Below are positions 11,250 to 20,849 of a stretch of DNA of 64,000 nucleotides, one piece after another. The notes under the pieces were generated by a model, which made no database searches, was not told the origin of the DNA, and saw only the letters and a program-made list of their open reading frames with translations. The stretch spans positions 280,751,524 through 280,815,523 of the forward strand of contig NC_080540.1 in NCBI RefSeq assembly GCF_028640845.1. The letters are read 5' to 3'. How positions within the stretch are numbered: position 1 is the stretch's first letter; every line of letters begins with the position of its first letter. Made by a program: the position numbers and the translations under genes. The DNA is from Ahaetulla prasina (taxonomy: Eukaryota; Chordata; Lepidosauria; Squamata; Colubridae).

Positions 11250-14200
11250 TCTGAACTTCAAAAGATTTCACCGTGTCTTAACTGGGTAAAACTCTTTTCG
11301 ACTCTTTCGTATTATTTTTTGCAGTTCTCTTCCCTTCATCCCGCGACTGCTATCCCCATTTCATATGTAAGTGAAATGTGCTTTTTAAATTTATAAATTC
11401 ATCGCAAAGTCACCCACAAGTTATCTTTCAAGAAAGGACACAAATATGCTTGAAGTGGTGGGCTGTGGTAAGGATGAGATTTTTTTTAAAGGGTAGTGGG
11501 AGTGGTGGAATTTTTTTTTTTACGTGCCAAATGGAAAAACAAGAATTTAGAGAAGTAAACATGTCATTTATTATGTTTTACTTATTTGTGGAACTTGGCT
11601 TTCCGCTATTATATTCGCTTTTAAAAGGAAAGTGGAAAAATAAATCCAAAAACCACTGGTGAATAAAATATTAATTAGAACCAACCAAAATGCAAAAAAA
11701 GTGCAAACTTCAAATATTTTAGGTGATACAAAATCAAAGAATAAGGAAAATGCAGCTACATACTCCACATCTTCCCATTTGGGTAACCAACATAATTTAG
11801 AGCAAGTTACTCCGTTCAATGTCTTGCAATATAATCTTATATAAGTTAGTTCAAAAAGGAAGCCCCACTGAATTCAATAGATACGTTTCAGAAGTCACCG
11901 CAATCATAACATGCATTTTAAGAAGCTAAATAGGACTTCTTCTGGCTATTGGCCTGTGGACAGAACACAATCAGCATGTAAATATATTTGCAATCTGATG
12001 CAAAGGGAGTTTAAACTGGACTTGAAAGTGGGCTCAAGAGCACATATAAAGTTATTTTTTCATTGTCTTGCTCCAAAATTATTAGGGTCACCTGTCCTGA
12101 TTCTTTGCTATGCAAAGGGCTTCAGAGACTTGATAAAACTCTCTGGTACAGTTTAAAAGTGATTAAAATCTGTCCTTCACAATGCATTTTACTTATGTGC
12201 ATAAAATAAAATAATGTTTGTAGCGAGAATGAAAATACAAAATTCATTTAACACTTTTATATAAAGTGAAACAGTTTTTAAGAAAATGTTGGACAGCCAT
12301 TTGTCTGAAATGGTGCAGGGTTTCCTGCCTGGGCAGAGGGTTGGACTAGAAGACCTCCAAGGTACCTTCCAACTCTGTTATTATGTTATGTTATGATGTT
12401 TCACTGTAATTAAAGTGAAACAGTTTGATCATAAGAAAGATATTGTTCAGCTATGGATTTGGTATTAAGACTTTAGCATTCATTAACAAATATTTGAGCT
12501 CTGATTGGAAATCTTTAACTTCTTCCAAATTTCCTTATACTTGCATGAACAATAAACTGACTACTGTTTATTCAGTAAACACCACTGATGAGTTTCATGC
12601 AAGTTTAAACTCAGTTTTGAAATCCTAGTATTTGGGTTCATGCAACAGATTCAGTCCAAACTAACCAAACCACATTCTGGCTTTGCATAGTAATGTAAAC
12701 TCAACCCAATTCTCAGAATCAATCCATTTCTAATTCTTAAAATGGCCAGCCAATGCAAAATGGATTATCATAATAAATCATTATGTAATTTGTTTAGTTT
12801 TGGCTTAACCTGTCATGCACTGTAATATGTAAATGGATGTATATGACTTAGATTTATGTGAAAACTAGGACACTATGGCAAAGCCAGCTATGTAACTGCA
12901 ATTGGAGATCGCTTCTGCCACAACTTTGTACTCTAAATTATTCCACAGCTTGGGTAGCACCAAGAAATGTGCTAACAAGCAGCATTCCTGTATTGCACAC
13001 TGCTGGAGGAAAATGAAAGATTTATTATGAAAGCTGCTCTAAGAAAGTTTTAAACTATGTAGATTTAGAAGATTAACAGATATGCACTAGTTCCCAGATG
13101 CAAGTCAGTACTAATACTAAAGCTCTACATATCCTGGGCCGCAGTCTCTGAACAGCCATATATTTCTGTGTATCAGCTTTCCTATTCTGGTAGAATCTAA
13201 GGCAGAGATTGACATAAGAATTAAATCAAATGGCATTAAAGAGGAGAAATTTCCTACGGTAGCCTAGACTTCTATAATGGTTTTTTAAATATGATATGCC
13301 TGGGACCATCATCGTTTTAATAATGATCCACCCAACCCATGTCTTTTTGCAAATTTTCTTAAACTTGTATAAATAGTGTCTCTTAATAAAAATAAATTTC
13401 AAATATTTTTTGTAGTAATACAATTTAATTAAAGCCCACCCCTCAGTCTCTCTCTCCTCCTCTCTCTCTTTATCTATGTAATTTTGATATGATTATTCTT
13501 TGCTTTGGCTGCTTAGTTTTATTGAGATTATTTTTAGCTTTAGTATTTGTTGGATATTGAATTTTTTAATTGAAGCTGAATTAGTGGTTTAAACTATTTT
13601 GGACAACTATAATTGGAAAATAAATTAGAAATATTTTTATAGGTTAATGCTAAGGCCAACATAGAGTATATTTTAGAGCATTCCCCAAAGCCCAGCAACT
13701 TTCAGTGAAACTGAGAAAAATAGAAGAGAGAAAATAGATAGTTCTTTGCATTTCTAGATTTACTTCCTCCGTTTCTTCTTCTGATTACCAGAATTGAAAA
13801 GAATTGAATAGATTATTAACAAGGGTTGGAATAATTATTCCTTTGGCAGAGATTACTTAAAGGATCCAGGAGGTGTTGGAATTGAAATATCTTGGATCCA
13901 GAATTATCCTGCCTCAGTTTCACTCACTGTTGGTACAAAAATTGGGGACTAGTGGCTCCTTAAGGGTTAGAAGTGATGAATATAAATAAGTCCTTTGGCC
14001 CTTGGGATGTTATTCAAAATGCCATATGATTATTTATGGCAAATGAACAACAGTTGAATAATTTAAGCCAATTTCTTGAATTGGCTCCCTATGTATACTC
14101 AGAATTAATATGAATGGAATAAGTATTGACTGGTTCAGTAAAGGTAAAATTTATCTTGAGTTAGGATCAAATACCCACTGGACACTTCACAAACACACTT

Positions 14201-14506
14201 ATATTGACAATACAGAAGTGAGTTTGCCATTGCCTTCTCTGATGCTTGTTTGTCTTCTTAGTCCAACTACTGACCTGGGATGTTATGATTTTCCACTCAG
14301 ATTCTAACCAGATCCTATCCTGGCTGGGTTTTCTGGGATTAGGCAAAATCAGATAAGGGTCTTCTAAAATTCATCAACTATTGAAGGATTTCTAAAACTT
14401 CTCAGGTTCTCTGTCTCTCTCGGGTTCTCTCTCTCTCTCCCTCAAATTTTCAGAATATGATTTCTTTTTAATACTGCTGCTGGAGAACAAGTGCTGATTA
14501 CAGGCC
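11250..14506. other. AT-rich intergenic DNA upstream of RXFP3
   Basis: Apart from a CR1 terminus at 12275-12390, this 3.2 kb holds no recognised gene or repeat. The open frames are short and AT-driven. Confidence 0.5.
12275..12390 (+). mobile_element. CR1 LINE 3' terminus
   Basis: Short copy: 'aagaaaatgttggacagccatttgtctg' to 'ggttggactagaagacctccaagg' and a TTATG-rich tail. Confidence 0.8.
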
Positions 14507-14514
14507 ATCTAAAC

Positions 14515-15300
14515 CAGAGTTCACCAACCTTTCAGACCTCAGGGACCACTAAATCCATAATTTTAAATCCTGTGGACCACTAATATGATCTGCCTAATGA
14601 CCATTTGGGTGGGAGTGGCTAGATGGTCATGTGATTGGGTGGGCGTGGCCAACTTGATGTCACTCATGTCGAGGAGTGCCTCGCCAGCCCCTACTCGCCC
14701 CTCCCCTCCCAGCCACTCCTCCCCTGCCCACCTGGGCTCCTTAGGGCCCCAACAAGAAGCAGTTGTTGGAGCTAAGCAGCCACCATGAGAAAGAGTTGGC
14801 AAGACATCTTTCTCAGTTCAAACTGGATCTGACCGAGAAGGAGTCTCAGCAGAAGCACCTCACTGAGGACGATGAGCATAGGCTTTCCAAGCAGAGGGAA
14901 GTCCTGCGGGAGTGCAAGGCCAGGTACCGGTGCCTGGAAGCTCAGTGGGCTGAGATGGTCAGCCAGTTCCAGGCCATGATACAGTCCCACTGGATCAAGG
15001 CCCTCCGGCTTTTCGCCACCAGTGGTGCTTCCCCCTAGCCTTTGCCCAAAGCCCCACACCAGGAGGCTGAACTAGACTCCAAGTTGGAATTTCTGCTCCC
15101 CTCTGACCTGTACAAAAAGACCCTGAATGGGGAGACTCTGCAGCAACATAAATGTTCATTGCATGTATCTGTCCCAGGGGCCGTAGTTTGAGGACCCCTG
15201 ATTTGGTGCAATATAAAAAATGCAAATACTTGTTCTGCGGATCACCAAAATTTTATTGTGGACCACCAGTGGCCCATGGACCACCAGATGGTGACTGCTG
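14515..15300 (+). mobile_element. Non-autonomous hAT-type element carrying a gene-derived fragment
   Basis: Imperfect terminal inverted repeats (left CAGAGTTCACCAACCTT, right end complement CAGCAGTCACCATCTGG) are flanked by an 8-bp duplication, ATCTAAAC (14507-14514) against CTCTAAAC (15301-15308, one mismatch). That is the hAT signature. The left (14530-14640) and right (15225-15295) arms are typical MITE sequence with 'gaccacta' and 'gaccacca' repeats. The middle 14755-15155 is different: GC-richer, codon-structured and gene-like (separate entry). No transposase is encoded. Confidence 0.8.
14760..15155 (+). pseudogene. CNTROB: Centrobin (CNTROB)-like coding fragment captured in the hAT element
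   Basis: Plus-strand frame from 14760 encodes a coiled-coil segment: LSSHHEKELARHLSQFK, then EDDEHRLSKQ, LEAQWAEMVSQFQAM and QSHWIKALRLF, ending at a TAG at 15036-15038. The same frame then continues to about 15155 (PLPKAPHQEAELDSK ... YKKTLNGETLQQH). From memory the first part follows human centrobin residue for residue in pattern (ELA-x2-L-x-QFK, ED-x-E-x-RL, LE-x-Q-x2-E-x-V, QAM-x-Q-x-HW-x2-A). Centrobin is a daughter-centriole coiled-coil protein. The in-frame stop and the lack of a start or context make it a dead captured fragment. No intron is seen across about 130 codons, so it is either one exon or a processed copy. Identity rests on recall and should be confirmed by a protein search. 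Confidence 0.65.
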
Positions 15301-15308
15301 CTCTAAAC

Positions 15309-16345
15309 AACAGAATGTGGGATAGTCAAAGCTCTTAGAAACATAGAAAACTGACAGCAGAAAAAGACTTAGCAGTCCATTTGAGTTTTTGTTGGTTTGT
15401 TTATTTTTGTTTTCTTTGTAATTTATGTATTAGTTTGATTTATTTATTACTTATTTTATTTTTTATTTATCTTTAAATTTTATTTATCTTTAAATTTTTA
15501 TCAGATGATAGACATGTATTTATCTCTTGTTTGAGGATTCTGTTTATAAACATATTACTAAAATTCTAAAATAATTTATATCAGTAGAGTAATATTCTTC
15601 AGTATTCAGTATTCAGAAATTATGGATCTCTTAGAGAACATCCAGGGAGTTAAAGGGATGAATGCTAAAATTATTGAGCCTTATGTCTTTTCATGAGGAA
15701 GATTTTGGAATTCAATCTTTATTTGGAAATTCTGGGTGTTGTTCTAGCACTGGCCCCTAGAGGTCGCAGGAGTTACAGAGGAACTGAGGAAAGTAATAAT
15801 ATATAAAATAATAAGAATAAATATCCTTATTTCAACCTGCTGTTGTGTTCGTTACAACATTATCACAGATTACCAAAGTTCTGGAAGCGGAAAATATTGA
15901 AATGTTGTACTGTAGTAGCTATTCATTGTTGCAGGCTTCAAAGTACGAAGAAATCTCTGCTTAACATTACTTAAACTTTCAAAAATCCTTGTCAGGGGCT
16001 CTTTCCAGAAAATTTGCTATACTCAGTTACAGCCTGGAAGCAAGACAACATTTTTCAAGGCAAAGTTTAAGGGGTTTTTTTTCCTGATCTAACAGGCAAG
16101 GTTTTGTCACTTGACAAATGCTTATCCAGTGAAGTTAAAACCTGAAAGAATCTGAGTGGATAAAAAGATGGTGCATTTCTTTAGAGGGTACAAGAAATCT
16201 AACTACCACAGGAGACATAGAGAGGCCCAAACACGGACTGTATATTCAGACTATCTACCCATCGTTTGTCAGATCTTCTTAACAATCCTGGAGATAATTG
16301 TAACTCACTTTCTCCAAGCTTAGCAAAGCTTGCATAGCTAAAAAA
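15309..16345. other. Unassigned AT-rich DNA
   Basis: No recognised feature. Similar unassigned stretches lie at 17510-17849, 17946-18122, 18465-18814 (possible LTR remnant with 'cctataagtaaagg') and 20430-20849. Confidence 0.4.
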
Positions 16346-16349
16346 GTCT

Positions 16350-16921
16350 TGTAGAAAGTTGGGAAACACCCCCCCTCCCAAAGAATGAAATATCCTAGGA
16401 AATATTAAAAAGGCAGAATATTATATTTTCCTGGATGATAAAAGAAGAAACATGTTTTAAAGTCAGATATTCAGAGCCTTAGCTCCCTGCTTCGCCCCAC
16501 CCCTCCCCGCAGCAGATAATGAGTTTAGGGCAGCTTTAGAAATGCAGATTTAGTAATCCATTACTGCTTGCAGCAAGGTCTAGCTCTGAACAAAGGTAGG
16601 ACTAGCCTTCAGCCACAATAGGAATTGCCCAAAAAGCCCCTTGCATCACCCAGAAAGCTTCAACCAAGCTTGACTCAGGCAACCCACAAAGTTAGCTATG
16701 TCCCCTACAACAGCCAATAGAATAGATGTCCTTGCACAGGAACAGGAAGTTGAAGTGAAAAGCCCAAGAGAGGGGCTCTCAACTCCATGTAATCAGCTGC
16801 ACCTGGACCATGTGCTTGATGGTTCTGCTCCATTAAACCATCTTTCCAATCAGCCTCCACGTTTCCAGTGTTTTTCTCCCTGTCTGGAACTGACTGAACC
16901 AGATGGATATTTTTTCCAGCA
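16350..16921 (-). mobile_element. Solo LTR (family 1)
   Basis: 572 bp on the minus strand, beginning TGCTGGAAAAAATATCC and ending TTTCTACA (TG...CA), with an exact 4-bp duplication (GTCT at 16346-16349 and 16922-16925 on the plus strand). Same family as 182-755 and 55981-56707. A 4-bp duplication fits gypsy or class I ERV types, and no internal region remains. Confidence 0.75.
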
Positions 16922-17119
16922 GTCTGATAAAAGTTTTGGAAATTGCTGACTAGAGGCAAAAATGGGATAAGAAGGCAAAATATGACCATAGGTGACTTAT
17001 CCACTGGCTTTCTCTAACACTTCTCTTCCCTGGTTTCTGCATGACGTTAAGATACCAGTGCAAAATCAGACCGAACATTGGTTGTATTTGCATAATAGAA
17101 ATGATATTATATTAAAAAC

Positions 17120-17505
17120 ATAAAGAATAGTTGCAGGAATTGGGGTATGTCTAGTTTAATGAAAAGAAGGACTAAGGGTGACTTGATAGCAGTGTTCCAA
17201 TATCTCAGGGGCTGCCACAAAAAAGAGAGGAGGTCAATCTATTCTCCAAAGCAGAAGGCAGAAGCAGCAGCAATGGGTGGAAACTAATCAAGGAGAGAAG
17301 CAACCTAGAACTAAGGAGAAATTTCCTGACAATTAAACAATTAATCAGCGGAAGAACTTGCCTCTAGAAGTTGTGGATGCTCCAACATCAGAAGTTTCTA
17401 AGACAAGATTGGACAACCATTTGTCTGAAATGGTGTAGGGTTTCCTGGCAGAGTAGGGGGTTGGATTAGAAGACCTCCAAGGTCGCTTCCAACTCTGTTA
17501 TTCTG
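17120..17505 (+). mobile_element. CR1 LINE 3' end
   Basis: 'aagaatagttgcaggaattggggtatg' to 'cttccaactctgttattctgat', the same region as 1650-2040. Confidence 0.85.
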
Positions 17506-17849
17506 ATACAATTGCCTCTTTCCTAAATGAATTGACTTACCTTAGTACAACAATAGAATGTAATTCTGTAAAGCTGAACCTTTTACACGGTGGTAATTGA
17601 TTAAGTCCTCCCAGTTCGAGGAATGATTTTCTTCCCCACTCTTTGCCTTTAAAATGAAGAAATAAACAATGATAGTATAATTGGGGACTGCGTGACCCCA
17701 GAGAGATTGGGGGGCTTACAGGTCCCTAGTCTCTTGAGCTTTTGTTTCTTCACTCCCTAAGGTCGTGGAGATTAAAACTATAAATAAAACTATGCTGGGA
17801 ATTTCTGGGAAGTATTCTTCAAAGAGCAGTTTCTCAAGAACGTTTCTGG

Positions 17850-17945
17850 ATCTTCTCAACTTGAAGACTTCAATTCCCAGAAATGGAGACTTCTGAGAGT
17901 TGAGGTCTGCGCATCTTATATTGGCCAAGTTTGAGAAATGCAGCT
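17850..17945. mobile_element. Probable palindromic hAT MITE, degraded
   Basis: CAGTTTCTCAAGAACG ... AAGTTTGAGAAATGCAG around 'acttcaattcccagaa'. No convincing target duplication. Confidence 0.4.
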
Positions 17946-18122
17946 TTGCTCTAGGGTATCATGTCCATTTCAGGAATGAAGAGAGTCAACTCAGTCATGT
18001 AAATAGTTGTATGACATGAGCAGATTAGGTTTAATCCTAAAAAAGCCTGGGATTTTGCAGGCCTAAATCTAATCTATAATTATAATATATAATATATGAT
18101 TATATGATTATATAATATAATA

Positions 18123-18464
18123 TTATATAAGGATTATATCCTTGCGCATCTGTCCCCACTGCCCCCCTCCCTTCCTTTTGTTCCATCTTCGTTGAGTCTT
18201 CGCACCACAATCAATTTCGTGTCCTGTGGTTTTAAGGTGCTGGAAAAGGGAGGAGGTTTTTTCTTCTTTTCTGACTGCGTTTTTGTGTTCTGCGATGCGT
18301 GCATTTATTCTCCTATTAGTTTGTCCAATGTAAGTGGCTGGACAGATTTTGCATGGTATTTCATAGACTCCTTGGTTTTCTAGATGGATCCTGTCTTTGG
18401 GGTTTCTTAAGATGTTGGCAATGTTCTTAAGATGTTGGCATTGTAACCTGATGACATGCTGCAA
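18123..18464 (-). mobile_element. Penelope-like element fragment, GIY-YIG endonuclease region
   Basis: Minus-strand frame encodes YEIPCKICPATYIGQTNRRI and ARIAEHKNAVRKEEK, the CxxC plus TYIG core of the GIY-YIG nuclease found at the C-terminus of Penelope retroelement proteins. Part of the N-terminal arm (RNPKDRIHLENQGV) is present. It is in opposite orientation to the copy at 18815. The end at 18123 abuts AT-rich DNA. Confidence 0.75.
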
Positions 18465-18814
18465 CTGTATATTTGAGCTTTATGATCGTTGCTTGATCAT
18501 GGCTAGTTACTAATTCCTCAAGAACTCTTGACTGACTGTTGTGAATTGAACTGTGTTTTGCAGAACTGAAAGAAGACCTTGTTTGTTGTGCAAGTCTACG
18601 TTGGTAAGAAGACTTGATATTTGTAACATCCCTGACTGACTGACTTTATATGTGTATGACCTGGAATTGTTTTTGGCCTATGACTTTGCCTTTTCCCTAT
18701 AAGTAAAGGAATATCAAACCCCAGTTTGTTATTGTATACAAACAGTCTCAGTCATTTTCATGCATAGGGTACTCTGCTCAACAGTCCACAATTTTCGTTG
18801 TGAACCCAGATTAC

Positions 18815-19137
18815 CCTTAACAACCATGCAAAATTTGCCCAGCCACATACATTGGACAAACTAATAGGAGAATAAATGCACGCATCGCAGAACACAAAAA
18901 CGCAGTCAGAAAAGAAGAAAAAACCTCCTCCCTTTTCCAGCACCTTAAAACCACAGGACACGAAATTGATTTTGAAGGAACCAAATTAATCTCCAAAACA
19001 GAACACTATAACAAGAGAATAATTATGGAAGCCATTGAAATAGAGAAACACCCCCACAACATGAACAAACGGGATGACACCTCCCGCCTACCAGACATCT
19101 GGAAACCAGCCTTGGTCAACAAACGAGTCCCAGCCAT
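18815..19137 (+). mobile_element. Penelope-like element, GIY-YIG endonuclease C-terminus
   Basis: Plus-strand frame from 18824 (PCKICPATYIGQTNRR) through ARIAEHKNAV, HLKTTGHEIDFEGTKLI, NKRIIMEAIEIEKHPHNMNK and LPDIWKPALVNKR. It continues the GIY-YIG domain further than the minus-strand copy, including the metal-binding Glu in MEAIEIEKH. The frame is open, and the reverse transcriptase domain is missing. Confidence 0.8.
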
Positions 19138-19702
19138 GAAAATTGACCCCGGACCCAGGACAACACACAACGCCACCACCAATCATCCTCACTAGATTCA
19201 AACCCAAACCCATCCCACAGACGAAACACAGCCACCATCCAGAAGCCAGACCATGCTGATACCACTGGGTGTGGTGCCTCCCTCCGATCCCCACACAAAG
19301 CAGGCTCACACACACCAGGAACACATGACAGGACCTCGGACTCGGAGCCAAACCAGGGCCCGGGATGCTGCATCACAGCCATCTGCTAAAGACATCACAT
19401 CACAGAAGTTCAGAGGCCATAACACCAAACCTCAGGAACAAAAGACCAGGACCACACCCACACAGGATGCTACGAAACAGCCGACCAATCTGCAAACACC
19501 CACTCCATCTACCAATCAAGATGCAACCACGCAGCCAACCAACCCGATCACAGCAACACTCCCCACCTCCCCACCAGTATTTATAGAGAGACGGCAGCTC
19601 CGACCATTCTTTGCTCGAGAAGCACGAAGCCGAAGACACCAGCCTGAAGATGATGAGTGAGACCTCATCGAAATGTCGCCAAGCTATAACGAAATCTCAG
19701 AA

Positions 19703-19705
<3 letters not shown>
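19138..19705 (+). mobile_element. Penelope-like 3' region / terminal repeat
   Basis: C/A-rich sequence after the endonuclease, ending in 'tttgctcgagaagcacgaagccgaag' and a hammerhead-like core (separate entry). It is followed by a (TA)n array and then by the same terminal text in inverted orientation (19771-19885). Confidence 0.6.
19644..19677 (+). ncRNA. Hammerhead ribozyme-like core, copy 1
   Basis: CTGAAGA (19644-19650), one unpaired T, helix GATGAG (19652-19657) / CTCATC (19664-19669) around a TGAGAC loop, then GAAATGTC (19670-19677). This follows the minimal hammerhead scheme known from Penelope-like elements (CUGANGA, helix II, GAA, a self-complementary 4-mer, then C). The 4-mer here is ATGT instead of ACGT, so this copy is probably weakened. 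Activity is inference. Confidence 0.5.

Positions 19706-19708
<3 letters not shown>

Positions 19709-19770
<62 letters not shown>
19709..19770. repeat. (TA)n microsatellite between inverted Penelope termini
   Basis: About 31 TA units lying exactly between the two inverted hammerhead-bearing terminal segments. Confidence 0.95.
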
Positions 19771-19772
<2 letters not shown>

Positions 19773-19823
19773 GGTCTTTGGTTATTCGGGTTTTCTCCCG
19801 CGTAAAATTGGAAGTGTCTTGGC

Positions 19824-19857
19824 GACGTTTCGACGAAGTCTCATTCATCATCTTCAG
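19824..19857 (-). ncRNA. Hammerhead ribozyme-like core, copy 2
   Basis: Minus strand: CTGAAGA, T, GATGAA / TTCGTC helix around TGAGAC, then GAAACGTC. Compared with copy 1 the closing pair changes from G-C to A-T, which keeps the helix. The palindromic ACGT after GAA would make a two-base-pair helix III that can form only in a dimer, as described for Penelope hammerheads. Confidence 0.55.
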
Positions 19858-19937
19858 GCTTCAGCTTCGTGCTTCTGGGAGCAATGTGTGATTGCAGCTG
19901 TTTCTTCCTTTTTAACTGCTAGTGGGGGTTTGAACTG

Positions 19938-20316
19938 TGTCAGGCCTGGAAACCATACTAGACTTTAGGGTTCCAGACGCTGCCACATTTTTTCCCCTGA
20001 GGGGAAGAAGGGGGGTTGAGGGGTATGGTAACATTCTTCAAGCGGTCAAGGTCAGATGGTGTTCACATCTGCAGGAGGAGTGGTGAGAAGATATTCGAAT
20101 GAACTGGGAAAACGTGGGACCATGTGACCAGCAAAGGGGTTAGGGTGGTGGGACTCTTGGGGTTTGTATAACTGGGAAAAGGATCCGGAAGTTCAGTTTT
20201 GGAATTTCACTCATCGTGTGCCAGTTTCCTCATGCTAGTAAAGAACTCTGAAAGACAATGGCTTCTGAGTTTTTTTTATGCAGAAGAGGTTTTTCTGGAA
20301 CCTGGACATTATTCCA
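19938..20316 (+). mobile_element. Probable solo LTR
   Basis: 379 bp beginning TGTCAGGCCTGGAAACC and ending TTATTCCA, with 6-bp flanks GAACTG (19932-19937) and AAACTG (20317-20322). 'gctagtaaagaactctgaaag' near the 3' part looks like an R/U5 region. No coding sequence. Confidence 0.45.
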
Positions 20317-20381
20317 AAACTGTTAACTTTCTTTTGCTTAACGGTACCCTCTCCTCCTAATGGGCCCCCTCTTTATTTATT

Positions 20382-20382
<1 letters not shown>

Positions 20383-20421
<39 letters not shown>
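20383..20421. repeat. (CA)n microsatellite
   Basis: About 20 CA units. Confidence 0.95.
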
Positions 20422-20423
<2 letters not shown>

Positions 20424-20849
20424 ATTTGGAAGTTGTCTAGATGTTAATCACGTAGCAGCCATGTATACTATTATTTATTGCAAATCCTGAATATGGCAGT
20501 ACAGACATTTACTAAATATAACCTCCTTTTCATCCATTCTTTTCAAAGATGTTCATCCTATCTTTCTTCCAAGCAGCTCTGGGCAATACAGATAAATTCC
20601 CCTCTAGCTAACCTCTCAACTGTTTCATGACTTGCTGTAAATTATTCAGCCCTAAGAAAGAGGTCAAAGGAAGCCACTTCTGAAATTTTGTCAAGAAAAC
20701 TGTAGGGACTACTTGAGGCAGTTGCCTGGAATTAACACTAATTGGACTTACAGGAATCCTGGTTGATAGTGCCTTCCTTACAAACAGAACCGTGGCCTGG
20801 GTTTTGCTATTGAATGGAATATATTTAAGGTATTTCCCCTCACATATAT

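Noticed and set aside
19253..19660. 135-codon Thr/Pro/Gln-rich frame
   Set aside because: It lies in the 3' region of a Penelope-like element after its endonuclease stop; low-complexity C/A-rich sequence explains it.
19673..19891. IYIYIY... frames
   Set aside because: Translation of a (TA)n microsatellite.
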